Shown here in pieces: positions 28,113 to 37,757 of a stretch of DNA of 64,000 bases. The notes beneath the pieces are model-generated. The model worked only from the letters and a program-made list of their open reading frames with translations. It made no database searches and had not been told where the DNA came from. The DNA comes from Angomonas deanei (taxonomy: Eukaryota > Euglenozoa > Kinetoplastea > Trypanosomatida > Trypanosomatidae), in NCBI GenBank assembly GCA_903995115.1, contig LR877172.1:292001-356000 (forward strand), read 5' to 3'. Within the stretch, counting starts at the first letter, position 1. Each line of letters starts with the position of its first letter. Position numbers and translations under genes: made by a program.

Positions 28113-31100
28113 CTAATCGCGTTTGGCACCAAAGACGCTGGCGGTCGTCTTTCCCATCGCCTGAAACCCTTTCGTCATCACCTTGGTCGCATCCTCCAGT
28201 CCGTTCAAAATTTGAGGCTGTGCCGCCCGGTCTGCCGCATATTGTTTCTCTTTTTGGTTAATCCAAACGGTCATGTCGTCCATGACACTCTGCACTTGAA
28301 TGGGGAAGCGCAGCGCGGCGCTGATATTGGGTAGTACATTGATTAACCGTCGCTGCCAGAGTGGAATGTTGGTCAGACACTGCGACTCAAATTCGTGTAG
28401 CGCATTTCGCATCAGTTCAAAATCCCTTTCGTCGTCCTTGTAGGCCGCCTTTATGGCCAACTCAATCGACGACTGCATCTTCTGGCCAATGTGGGCGAAC
28501 GTGGTGCTCATGACACTTCGCAGCACGGAGGTTTGGAGAATCGTGGTCAACATGGGGATTAGGTTCAAAAAGAAGTTCATACAATCGTCGAAGGAATCGG
28601 ACGACTCGTTTTTCCTTTTACCACTTCGGTAGTCTAGCTGACGCTTCCAGAAGCTAAACGTGGAAGAGGACTTGAGTCGCTCCTCCAGCTCCGCCACGCA
28701 CGCCTGCATGAGGGCCTCAATGCCTTTCTGCACCCCCCGTGAGAACTGAGCCGCGCTGTCCGCCAGCTGCTTAGGGGAACCCAACAGTTGCTTCTCCCCA
28801 CCGTAACTGCCCGGCCACCGTCGCATGAACTGTTGCTCCACGCAGGACACCAGGACGGGCATCGCCGAACAGGAAGAGATGAAGACGGCAAACTGTATGA
28901 TACTCTTGCTGTCAATGCTATACAGCTGACCCTGCAGGGACTCGGAGACCGTACGGAAGAGGACCGTCAGGTACTTGAGCAGCATCTCCTCCACATTGTT
29001 GACCTCCGCTTGACGCACGACGGAGCCGCCGTCAAACGACATCACCGAGTAGCACTGCGCCAAGAGTTGCATCGCCTTGTCGCCGATGGTAGGCACGATC
29101 GCACTGTAAGGGAGGGACACAGAACCGGATGTGTACTGGCTGGGGATGGGCAACTCGAGCAGGGAGCACTTGTCAAAGTAGAAGCGTGTCACGTACGCCT
29201 CGAACTCGGCTGGGGTGGCGGCGATGAGGGGCGTCATGCTGTCGGCGAGCACTAGCTGGGTGCAGGTGACGCACGCGTCTTGCAGCCATAAGCTGACGAG
29301 ATTGTCACTCAACGTCTCCGCCACGCGGGAGAGGGAGGCCGCGCTGAGCTGCACACACTTCACGTTCTCTGCGGCGTGGTAGGCGAGGGTCCGCATGCTG
29401 GTCAAGAGGCGCACCATCACCTCGGTGTACACCGGATCGGACTGAAGTGCCCGTGAGGTCGCCATCGCCCTGTCCGAGGTAACCTGTGCGATCCTATCCC
29501 ACGTCCCCAGTATCTCCGAGGTCGACTGTATACGGGGGGAGGTGGCACTGTAGACCAAATCCTCCAGCAACATGAACCCCAGGGCTGTATCGCAAAAATT
29601 CTCAAACTCCGTCACGACGTCCGACCCTGCGCCCTCGAGAGAGTACTGTGGACTAAAGATATCGGCCTTGGACTGCTGCGCTCTACCCTCGAGGTAGTAC
29701 TTGGAAAAGTATTCGTCGCAGCGCAGTTCGGAGAAGATGCTCTGAATTCCGGCGCCGTTGCACACCTTGGTCACCACGTCCGCCTTGGAGAAGGGGGCTA
29801 GCTCAATGTTTGCGTTTTTAAACCGCTCCACTATCCACCAATAATTACCGTCCTCGCTCATGACCACCTTCTTTGTTAGGGTACCGGCAGAGATGGCGCC
29901 GCTCCACGTAACCGCCGCCTTCCCCATCTCCTTCGCGGAGTCTCTCAGCAGCCGCAGCCACGCGTTGAGTTGCTGTACTGCCATGTCGAAGACGGACTGA
30001 CTGAGGCGGGGCACGCGGATGTGCAGCACATACTCCCCCACCGCATACTCGGCGAGGGCCGCCGACAGCCGGACGAGCTCTCTGATGGATGAGATGGCCC
30101 CTATCAGCTGCCCCCGCTGCACCTGTGACTCTGCGGTCTCAATGTACTCTGCCACTGCCATGCACCTCGCCAGCAGGGAGCGCACCTCCACCAGGTTGTT
30201 ACGCGTGTTGCGTGAAACGATAAGGTTTGCGGCGACCTGCTTCATGTTGAGCACCGCCTCCCGCACTAGCGCCGTGGCGCCGCTCAGTTCCTCTCCGACC
30301 AGCTGCGCATCCTTCTCCGAGATGGACAGGCACTGCTGGGAGGCGTGGATGAAGGCGGGGTAGTGGTGCTTGCACAGCGTCTCCACCTGCCCCTCGTTCT
30401 CCTTAATGAACGACTCGAGGTCCGTCAGCAGATCCTCCTCCTCGTGGCGCATGTAGGCCGTCTTTAGCGTAGTGTAGTCCGCAAACTCACCGTCCACCAG
30501 AGAGGTGATGGCGATGTAGCGCGAGGGAGCCATATTCACTGTGGCGGGTGTGTCGTTGACACGAGCTGCCGCCCGCCTGCTCTTGGCCCCCTTATTATTG
30601 TCGTCGTCCTCATTGTCGTCGGAGCTACCCGACGCTTCATCATTCTCCTGATCCCCTCTGTCAATAAAACTGCCGGTGGCAGCACCCCGCTCCACGAGTG
30701 CCAACTCCGCCGCCGTGCGCTGGGCGCTCTGGATAAGGAAGGACAATTTACGTTCAATGGAGTTTGCCTCTAGCATGGAGCTGGCCGCCAAGGTAACATC
30801 CTTCCACTCTCTATTCTCCTCCGTGGCAGTGAGGGCCCCGCTAGGCAGCCGAGCATCCTTCTGCGTGCCGTTTCGGGTGTCCTCGTAAAGGTTTAGTTTT
30901 TCTAATTGCGTTGTCACGGCGAGAAATCGGTTGGTCCACTTGCAGTACAGTTTAAATCCCTTTTCTCGAATAAGGTACGTGAACAGCTTGGTGGATACCA
31001 GGTGCACCCGTCGTGTTCCGCCGTCTTTTTCTAATATGAGTGGACCCTCCGTCATGAACAGAATACGTGGCGCGTCGCATTGGTCACGGAGTAATTTGTA

Positions 31101-31133
31101 AACCTTTTTTGTGAATTGCGCATCGGTGCTCAT
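28113..31133 (-). CDS. Exocyst complex subunit Sec15 (EXOC6-like)
   Basis: The 1006-residue protein shows a Sec15 layout: the N-terminal helical block with HYPAFIHASQQCL, the motif LLRDSAKEMGKAAV (Sec15 wL..IRe.s..IG..A), FSELRCDEYFSKYYLEGRAQ (Sec15 lgkreEFesYYrkqRrkQ) and FCDTALGFMLLEDLV (Sec15 ivGFFvvEDhil). The exocyst tethers secretory vesicles at the plasma membrane; in trypanosomatids this happens at the flagellar pocket. About 90 N-terminal residues before the helical part look like a beta-rich, PH-like segment (FMTEGPLILEKDGGTRRVHL), which is not standard in Sec15. An acidic linker (about 160-185) separates it from the rest. Confidence 0.82.
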   Translation of the reverse strand: MSTDAQFTKKVYKLLRDQCDAPRILFMTEGPLILEKDGGTRRVHLVSTKLFTYLIREKGFKLYCKWTNRFLAVTTQLEKLNLYEDTRNGTQKDARLPSGALTATEENREWKDVTLAASSMLEANSIERKLSFLIQSAQRTAAELALVERGAATGSFIDRGDQENDEASGSSDDNEDDDNNKGAKSRRAAARVNDTPATVNMAPSRYIAITSLVDGEFADYTTLKTAYMRHEEEDLLTDLESFIKENEGQVETLCKHHYPAFIHASQQCLSISEKDAQLVGEELSGATALVREAVLNMKQVAANLIVSRNTRNNLVEVRSLLARCMAVAEYIETAESQVQRGQLIGAISSIRELVRLSAALAEYAVGEYVLHIRVPRLSQSVFDMAVQQLNAWLRLLRDSAKEMGKAAVTWSGAISAGTLTKKVVMSEDGNYWWIVERFKNANIELAPFSKADVVTKVCNGAGIQSIFSELRCDEYFSKYYLEGRAQQSKADIFSPQYSLEGAGSDVVTEFENFCDTALGFMLLEDLVYSATSPRIQSTSEILGTWDRIAQVTSDRAMATSRALQSDPVYTEVMVRLLTSMRTLAYHAAENVKCVQLSAASLSRVAETLSDNLVSLWLQDACVTCTQLVLADSMTPLIAATPAEFEAYVTRFYFDKCSLLELPIPSQYTSGSVSLPYSAIVPTIGDKAMQLLAQCYSVMSFDGGSVVRQAEVNNVEEMLLKYLTVLFRTVSESLQGQLYSIDSKSIIQFAVFISSCSAMPVLVSCVEQQFMRRWPGSYGGEKQLLGSPKQLADSAAQFSRGVQKGIEALMQACVAELEERLKSSSTFSFWKRQLDYRSGKRKNESSDSFDDCMNFFLNLIPMLTTILQTSVLRSVMSTTFAHIGQKMQSSIELAIKAAYKDDERDFELMRNALHEFESQCLTNIPLWQRRLINVLPNISAALRFPIQVQSVMDDMTVWINQKEKQYAADRAAQPQILNGLEDATKVMTKGFQAMGKTTASVFGAKRD

Positions 31134-31661
31134 TTTTTTTTTTTTCCTCTATTCGAATCGGTTTCTATTTCTACTTGTTTTAATCAGAGTTGATGCTCTG
31201 CTGTAGAATGATCGTTGAATAAAAAAAAGAGAGAATAGAAAATCTGTTGCACAAAGAAACTTTCACAGTTTTTTTTTTTTTTTTTTGTATGTTCTTCTCC
31301 TTTTAAACTACCTTGAAACATGCTGGTTTAGCAAACTGTTATTCATTCCATTTTTTTTTTTTTTTTTGAACTATGAAAACTAACGAATAACACCACAACG
31401 AAAAGAGTTCAGAAATACATTGAAAATCTATAAAGTAACATACAGTTTTTTTTATTTTATTATTGTTTTTGAGATCATTTTTTTTTTTTTTTTTTTTGGC
31501 TTCCAAAAAAAAAAAATAACGGTTTTCACGTTGTTTAATGATACAGTAACAAAAATACGTATATGAGAATAAAGAAACAACAGTAAAAACTAATCTACAA
31601 GTAATGGACGATGAAATGGTTGCATTAAAATACAGTATTGTAATTGATTTTTTTTTCTTTT
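31134..31661. other. Intergenic spacer
   Basis: About 530 bases with very long T runs on the plus strand (31270-31286, 31351-31367, 31479-31497) and an A run at 31506-31516. No gene or RNA recognised. Confidence 0.65.
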
Positions 31662-33962
31662 CTAAATTCTAAGTGTTTGCTCTACGTTGCTAATACCAGG
31701 AGTCTGCTGCACCCCACCGTTATTATTATTATTCATGTCGTATTCAGTGTTTGATGGATAGGGGTTGACGGCGCGTTGCTCTTGCCACTGTTGGTTCCCT
31801 TGAACGTTTCCGTTCGGGTAAGGGACTGGGCTAGGAGGGGAGGCGGCGGGGCCCGTCGGAGGCAGTGGTGTGGTAGGCTCTAACAGAATCGGCTGCAGCG
31901 GCGGAACATTGTTCTGACGGGTCTCGGGGACAATCTGATTCTTTCGATCCGAGAAACAGCAGGGAAACAGACAGCCAAAGACGCTGCTCCAGCAACTCTT
32001 GAAGCAACTACAGCAGGAGCAGCAGGGCGGGCAAAGACACCTCCCACAGCAGCACGTCGCCCGGGACGCGTCGTCGTCCTCCTCTGGCTGTGTGGCTAAC
32101 GCCTGTGGTGGTGGCATCTCCGGGGCACTAAAAGGTGGTGGCGGAGGGAACTCTATCAGCGTGTTATCGACCGGTTGTGTGTCCTGCGGTGGCGGCGGCG
32201 GGGTCTCGTCGCTGATGTCCTCAAACTCCTCATCACTGACCTGCTCCTTTGTCTTCCTTCCTTTCCGTGTTACCTGGATGGGAGGGGTGTTCGCATTGCC
32301 GTAAGGCTCGTAGTCCTCCCGTGGCGCGCCGTTTGCCCCTCCCTCCTGACGGGTCGCCGTCGCCGCTCTTTGCTGGGTCGGGGTATGATAGTCTAACTGC
32401 CGTCCGGCCCCCAAGGAGGGCTCCCCGGGCGCATGGGGGGACTGCACTCTGCCTGGTTGCTGCGTGGGGCTGTTGGCGCCCTCCGTCGGGACGTACTCTG
32501 AGCAAAGTAAGTTTTTGAACTCTTTGCTAGAGAGCGGGCCCATGTTCGCCGTCACCTGCCACATGGAGTTGGGCGAGGCGGCGGTGCTCGCCTGCTGCTG
32601 TGCAAAAGACACACTAGGAGGGGCGGCGCAGGGCCAGCTGCTGGGCAGGGCAGACCACGGCTGGGTGGTGCTGGCGGGTTGTGTGTTCACCTTGACACCA
32701 GCTGGCTGCGCTGGCGGGGTGGCGGCTGCTTGTGGGGCTGTCGTGCTCGTCGGGGCCCAGGGTTGTGGCGCGGCTGGCCAGCTCGAGGGCAGCCGAGCCT
32801 CGACCACTTGCTGCTGGGCGTAAATATCATTCACCTGCAGTGGGGCCACCACATTCCCCTGACTGGGCGCCTCTGCCGGGGGGCTCATGATGGGATTCGT
32901 GTTCCGGCGCTCCACCGGGGGCGCCGGTTCCTCCTTGGCCAGGAAGGCGGTAGCGGCGGCTTTGAGTGCCGCGTGGGAGGCCTTCCGCTTCGGGCGGCGC
33001 ACTTTGACTTTGCGTGTGACGGTTGGCCGCTGCTCCGATTTGGTAGCCTGGGAAGTGGCTTGGGTGGTGGCGGTAGTGGCGTCGACCTCCGAGTTGGCAT
33101 CTGATTCCTGGTTGGACCGGCCGAGAGGGTCGATGGAGTACGTGACCGGTGTGAGACTGCCAGTCCCGTACGTACCTTCGTCCTCCTCTTCCTCCTCTCC
33201 CTGCTCTCGCGGTGGTGTGGTCGTATTGACACCTTTCGGCGGCAGTCCGCTGCTGTCACTCTCGCCCTTGTCTACAGGCGGTGCGGGGGTGGCAGAGCGC
33301 GGTGCCGGGGTGTCGTCGACGGTTTCTCTCGCCGCCGCCGCATTGTTGGCGCTTTCCTGAAACGCACTGACCCGATTCAGACCGTGCCCGGTCGCCGTCT
33401 CTGACGTACGCTTCCCAGCCTCGGCGGCCGGGGGCGTCTCCGTGCGGCGGAGGTAATTTTCTAGTCGTTCCTCTCCTTCTATCGAAATCAACCGCTGCAT
33501 CTGGGCCAAGGCTTCATCCTCGTCGGAGAAGGCACTCATCGACACGCGTCGCTTCACATCTTTGGAAAATTTGTACTTTTCGTCCGCTAATTCTACTTCT
33601 AACCGTTTTAGTTCCCTTTCTTTCAATAGAATCGCCTCGCACGCCGCCGCGGCCGCCAGCTTCTCCGCCGACGGGGTCGATCTCCTCGAGGCCGACCGAC
33701 GACGATTGTGGGAGGAGGAAGAGGCCGTGCTGAAGGAGGACTCCGAGGACGTATCACTAGAGTCATCGTACGAGGAGGAGTAGTAGTAGCTAGAGTCGGA
33801 GCTGTCGGAGGAGGTGGAGCTGCTCACGTCGTCCCCGCTGCTGGGGCTGTGGCGGGCCTTGGGTGGGCGGGGGCTCTGTATCGACCGTTGCCGCAGTGGG
33901 GGTGGGATGTCTGTCTGCCAGCTGCCACGCCTATAATTGGCCTCATAACCGTCTAAATCCAT
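31662..33962 (-). CDS. Low-complexity protein with a dense Cys cluster, unrecognised
   Basis: The 766-residue protein starts at an ATG at 33962. Residues about 45-100 are Ser/Tyr/Asp-rich, about 100-150 a charged helix (AILLKERELKRLEVELADEK), and about 180-620 Pro/Ala/Gln/Thr-rich and probably disordered. At about 632-667 lies a cluster of some 15 Cys among aromatic and small residues (CCCGRCLCPPCCSCC, then FKSCWSSVFGCLFPCCF). The cluster resembles multi-palmitoylated membrane-anchoring segments (PLAC8-like or Cys-string type) rather than a spaced zinc finger. The tail after it is Pro- and Asn-rich. No known family; membrane attachment by acylation is inference. Confidence 0.75.
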   Translation of the reverse strand: MDLDGYEANYRRGSWQTDIPPPLRQRSIQSPRPPKARHSPSSGDDVSSSTSSDSSDSSYYYSSSYDDSSDTSSESSFSTASSSSHNRRRSASRRSTPSAEKLAAAAACEAILLKERELKRLEVELADEKYKFSKDVKRRVSMSAFSDEDEALAQMQRLISIEGEERLENYLRRTETPPAAEAGKRTSETATGHGLNRVSAFQESANNAAAARETVDDTPAPRSATPAPPVDKGESDSSGLPPKGVNTTTPPREQGEEEEEDEGTYGTGSLTPVTYSIDPLGRSNQESDANSEVDATTATTQATSQATKSEQRPTVTRKVKVRRPKRKASHAALKAAATAFLAKEEPAPPVERRNTNPIMSPPAEAPSQGNVVAPLQVNDIYAQQQVVEARLPSSWPAAPQPWAPTSTTAPQAAATPPAQPAGVKVNTQPASTTQPWSALPSSWPCAAPPSVSFAQQQASTAASPNSMWQVTANMGPLSSKEFKNLLCSEYVPTEGANSPTQQPGRVQSPHAPGEPSLGAGRQLDYHTPTQQRAATATRQEGGANGAPREDYEPYGNANTPPIQVTRKGRKTKEQVSDEEFEDISDETPPPPPQDTQPVDNTLIEFPPPPPFSAPEMPPPQALATQPEEDDDASRATCCCGRCLCPPCCSCCSCFKSCWSSVFGCLFPCCFSDRKNQIVPETRQNNVPPLQPILLEPTTPLPPTGPAASPPSPVPYPNGNVQGNQQWQEQRAVNPYPSNTEYDMNNNNNGGVQQTPGISNVEQTLRI

Positions 33963-34332
33963 TTGTGTTTACTCTGTTGGATTCACCTTTTTAAATGGAA
34001 AAAAAGAAAGAAAAGGATGAATGACGCTGAGTGGCGACAATGACACTGAAACGCTCTCATTGATAAGATGACGTCGGATTTTTTCTTTTTTTGCAATTAG
34101 GTTTAGTAAAATGGGTTTATTTATTTATTTCAGTTCTGTTACTCTATGACGATTTATATGCACGTGTTTAATAGCCTTATCATTTTTGTTTTAAGAAAAA
34201 ACAAAAATAGTGAAAATAAAAAAATTCTACGGTGAAACAACAACAGAAAACATTCATCTTTTTTTTTTTTTTTTGAATTATTACCAATATTCTAATAATG
34301 TAAGGGGGGTGAGTGTACTTCTTTAATGATCA
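33963..34332. other. Intergenic spacer
   Basis: About 370 bases of AT-rich DNA with a T run at 34258-34274. No gene recognised. Confidence 0.6.
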
Positions 34333-35181
34333 CTATACCGACGTATCTGGTTCCATCCAAATGCGGGCCCGAAACGTCTTGTACAGATCCCTGACAAGAT
34401 TTCTAAAATCCAGTCGGTGCTGGGATTGGTAGTAAAAAGTTAGCTTACGGCGATCAAATTGGTACTCGGCGTCTACAATGCGCATCGGAAGGGCGTGCTC
34501 CTGCACCTTCTCCTGGGCCACCTCCACCGCGCGACTCTCTAGCTCGGTCTGCACGCCCTGCAACTGGGTGACCTCCAGCACGCTGGCAATCCGCAGCACT
34601 TTCCCCACCCCTTCCACCCAGGACTTGTCTTCCGGCAGTTCCTTTCCTACCCACGTGTGAGTCACGAGACCAATGTCCTCCCCCCGGTCACCGCCGACGA
34701 CGACGAACTCACCCGGGGCGACGTAGCAGGGCGACTCGTACTGCAGTATGCGCTTCCGCTTGAACTCCACCAGCACCTGGCAGGAGACATTCTTGTCCTG
34801 CGGAGGAGAGTTCTCGGCCACCACCGACTTGGGGTCCGGTCGCTTGCGCATCTCTCCCTCCAACTCCGGGTTGGGGAAGAGCCCGCGCGTCGCCTCCCCG
34901 GCGGTGAAGTTGGCGGCCCGGTTGACCGGTGGAGAGGACATGGGGGGCGTGCTCAGCAGTCTATCCTCGTTCCCGGTTCGGCTGGGTGTCATGAGCACAT
35001 CCCCCTGCTGCTGCGAAAACCCTATGGTGGAGCTTTCGCCCGTAATGCGCTCCTCCAGCTGGCGCAGCTGGGTGAGGAAGGAGGAGTAGTTCATTTGTAG
35101 GTTGGCCGACGTCTGCTGATACCAGCGATCGATCACTCGCTGAGTCTCGTCGATCTCATTCATCAGTGCTGTACTCGTCAT
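34333..35181 (-). CDS. PSP1 C-terminal-domain protein
   Basis: The 282-residue protein has a helical N-terminal stretch (about residues 1-50), a Ser/Pro linker and a C-terminal PSP1 domain (about 130-280). Recognisable pieces are VLVEFKRKRILQYESP, GEFVVVGGDRGEDIGLVTH and, near the end, YQFDRRKLTFYYQSQHRLDFR, the usual hallmark of the family (fDrxKltFyf.a..RvDFR). PSP1-domain proteins are numerous in kinetoplastids, where several affect mRNA fate. The start ATG at 35181 gives a normal N-terminus. Confidence 0.85.
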   Translation of the reverse strand: MTSTALMNEIDETQRVIDRWYQQTSANLQMNYSSFLTQLRQLEERITGESSTIGFSQQQGDVLMTPSRTGNEDRLLSTPPMSSPPVNRAANFTAGEATRGLFPNPELEGEMRKRPDPKSVVAENSPPQDKNVSCQVLVEFKRKRILQYESPCYVAPGEFVVVGGDRGEDIGLVTHTWVGKELPEDKSWVEGVGKVLRIASVLEVTQLQGVQTELESRAVEVAQEKVQEHALPMRIVDAEYQFDRRKLTFYYQSQHRLDFRNLVRDLYKTFRARIWMEPDTSV

Positions 35182-35351
35182 GATTCGTTAAGGTAAAACT
35201 ACAGCAATAATACTAATAGGCTTAATAATAATAAGAAGAGAACCTAAATAGCAATGAAGCAAGGCAAATGACCCGCTATGGTTTCGTTAAAACACCTACC
35301 ATCTCAAAAAATAATAGTAATAAAACATATACGCATTATAAATGACTTGTA

Positions 35352-36179
35352 CTACCATATGACAAGCGGGTCGTGGTCTTTTTCGGAGACCAGCACCTCC
35401 ACCTTGTCTCCCAACTTCTTCCGCAGTAAGGGCGCTAGCACAGCAGACAGATACCCTCTCTCTGTGTTGGTGTGCTCGCCGAGGATGACGGCCCGCCCGG
35501 CCGCATTGGCTGCTAAGACGTCGTGGTGACCCATCTCACCGGTAAAAAGAACGTCCACCTTCCCCTTTAACAACCGGAACACGCTGGTCCCACTGCCGGC
35601 GCAGATGGCAACCGTCGTCACGGGCTGATTCCTCTCCCACCCGTCTGGTATGGCGATACGGACGGTAGGGAGGTGGAGGCCGTCTTTTACAGACTCCACC
35701 ACCTGGTCGAACGGCCTCGGCGTCGACAGACGGACCACCCTGCCAATACCAGTCTTGCCACCCTCCGCCTCCGGGGTGGGTTGGATGGGACTAATCTCCG
35801 CCACATTACTATTCGCGTCCACCAGAGACGCCAGCCAGTCGTTGATCCCTCCCTCCGCCGCGTCCAGCGAGGTGTGCGGGGAGTAGATGGACATACCCGC
35901 CCGTATCGTCCGGAGGATAATCTTTTGCTTCTCGTCGCGGAGGGTTAACCGCTTCATCGACGAAAAGATGGGGGGATGGTAGGACAGAATCACTTCCGCG
36001 TTCCGCTTTATGCACTCCTCCATTACCTCTGAGGTGAGGTCGATTGTCAGCATCACCTTGTTTGTTTTGTTGCTATCCGGCGACTCCACCAACACCCCCA
36101 CGTTATCCCAGGAGCTGTCCGCCAGTGCCAGAGGGGCGATCTCGGCCATCACCGACGACACGCGCTTAATAAGAGACAT
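35352..36179 (-). CDS. NIF3-like protein (DUF34 family)
   Basis: The ATG at 36179 (MSLIKRVSSVMAEIAP) is preferred; the frame upstream to 36323 translates a pyrimidine tract. The 275-residue product has the NIF3 signatures: SSWDNVGVLV near the N-terminus, VILSYHPPIFSSMK (metal-binding His), YSPHTSLDAAEGGINDWLA, and the C-terminal FTGEMGHHDVLAA with GEHTNTERGYL. These residues form a di-metal site in the family. NIF3 proteins are nearly universal; a GTP cyclohydrolase-like or metal-related role has been proposed for bacterial members but the eukaryotic function is unclear. Confidence 0.9.
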   Translation of the reverse strand: MSLIKRVSSVMAEIAPLALADSSWDNVGVLVESPDSNKTNKVMLTIDLTSEVMEECIKRNAEVILSYHPPIFSSMKRLTLRDEKQKIILRTIRAGMSIYSPHTSLDAAEGGINDWLASLVDANSNVAEISPIQPTPEAEGGKTGIGRVVRLSTPRPFDQVVESVKDGLHLPTVRIAIPDGWERNQPVTTVAICAGSGTSVFRLLKGKVDVLFTGEMGHHDVLAANAAGRAVILGEHTNTERGYLSAVLAPLLRKKLGDKVEVLVSEKDHDPLVIW

Positions 36180-36344
36180 GAATATTGATGAAAGTAGGCT
36201 TGCTCCAAAGAGGGAAGAAGGAAAAATAATAGGCAAAACACGAAATACAACAACCAAACCTAATGAAAAAAAAAAAAAAAACATCAATGAATTATAATCG
36301 ACATTTGGAAGGTATTGCAGCACCCATCACGGACGGTAATGCAT

Positions 36345-37544
36345 TCATCTTTTTTGGAGCCACCGGTAACTGTTACACTCGGGGAGTGGTATTTCGCTGG
36401 GGAGGCAGCACGCTGGGGCGGCGTCGAACCAAGAGTGAGAAAGGATTTGCCGTGCGAACGGCCTGTGTGACGGTTCCCACTGAAGCATCATCTGCAAGAC
36501 CGTCGTCTCCCCTTCCTCTAGTCGATACATATTGCACCGTTGACTAAACTGATTTGTCTTTTTGTTATCGAAGCCGAATAACACACTTTTACTGCGGTAA
36601 ATGGCGCTCTTCGCTGGCGGCGCGCCCAGCCAGTCTTGGATACACCGCAACGTGTCCATCTCGTTCGAAGCCGTTATGAACCGCGACCCAGTAAGGAGCT
36701 CGAACAGTACACACCCGCAGCACCACACGTCAACGGAAAAGTCATAATGCGAGGCAAAATACGGATTGGCGATCATCTCCGGCGCGCGGTAGACAATGTT
36801 GCATGGGTTGCCGGTCATTTGACCCTTTATCCGCTGGTACCGTGCCCACCCGAAATCAATCAAGGAGACAATTCCATTGTGGTCCACCATGATGTTACTA
36901 GGTTTGATATCGCGGTGGATCACCTTGTGTGCGTGTATGTGCGCCACCGCCTCCAATAATTGTCGAAAGATACACTTCACGACCGGTAAGGGGAGCAGGC
37001 CGCTCTGACGTACGCCGAAGGCATCTCTCTTCGTACGCTGTAGCGCGCTCAAGTCGTGCGCCACGATGGGAAAGAACACAATAACCGTCCCGTCTTCCAA
37101 GATGAAACTATCCACAATGTGCGTAATGTTGGGATGCCGCAGCGTTGTGAGTAACTGGATCTCTCTATGGGTGGTGGAGTGTAGCCCAACGTTTTTTCCC
37201 CGCGACGACGAGTGCAGAAAACGTCGCATACGCTTCATGGTGAGATACGTGTTGGCTACCGTATCAAAGACAATAAATACTTCACCAAACGTTCCTTCCC
37301 CAATTTTCTTGATTCGTTTGTATCTGCCATTGAGTTGCTCTTGGGTAGGGAAAAAGCGATTTCCCTCCTGGCCCCCTCTTTCCTTGACGGCTCCGCGGTA
37401 CTCTCCCACGTACTTTTTATACAAGTCCAGCACCCGCTTTTGCTCCCCATTTTCGTGGTGGGAAAAGTCGTCCATCATTGACGACGCCGACTCTGAGGAG
37501 CCGACACCTTTCCCGACAATGTCGTATGATCTTTCCCGTTTCAT
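36345..37544 (-). CDS. CMGC-group (CDK-like) protein kinase
   Basis: The 399-residue protein has an 70-residue N-terminal extension, then a kinase domain with IGEGTFGEVFIVFD (from residue 81), Lys 104 in LTMKRM, HRDIKPSNIMVD (His 210), LIDFGWAR and the CMGC-type NIVYRAPEMI. An insert near residue 105-120 (RFLHSSSRGKNVGLH) precedes helix C. The WAR after DFG and the RAPE motif point to the CMGC group, CDK-like branch, but the cyclin-binding PSTAIRE helix is not recognisable (TTHREIQLLTTL instead). All catalytic residues are present. The cell-cycle or transcriptional role is not readable from sequence. Confidence 0.85.
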   Translation of the reverse strand: MKRERSYDIVGKGVGSSESASSMMDDFSHHENGEQKRVLDLYKKYVGEYRGAVKERGGQEGNRFFPTQEQLNGRYKRIKKIGEGTFGEVFIVFDTVANTYLTMKRMRRFLHSSSRGKNVGLHSTTHREIQLLTTLRHPNITHIVDSFILEDGTVIVFFPIVAHDLSALQRTKRDAFGVRQSGLLPLPVVKCIFRQLLEAVAHIHAHKVIHRDIKPSNIMVDHNGIVSLIDFGWARYQRIKGQMTGNPCNIVYRAPEMIANPYFASHYDFSVDVWCCGCVLFELLTGSRFITASNEMDTLRCIQDWLGAPPAKSAIYRSKSVLFGFDNKKTNQFSQRCNMYRLEEGETTVLQMMLQWEPSHRPFARQILSHSWFDAAPACCLPSEIPLPECNSYRWLQKR

Positions 37545-37757
37545 TCCTTTGCAGTTGTTGTTGTACTAATTTTTTTTTTTGAAGGAGAGAGAGAGTTGCT
37601 TCGTTCACTTTCATACCTTTCCGTTCTGTTTTTGTCATTGACCGAGATGAATCGAAACGATCAGACACGACAGAAAAAAAAAAAAAAAATGATGTTAGTA
37701 TAAAAAAATTGTATTATACCATTAACTGTTATTATTAAAAATTCAAAATAAAATGAT

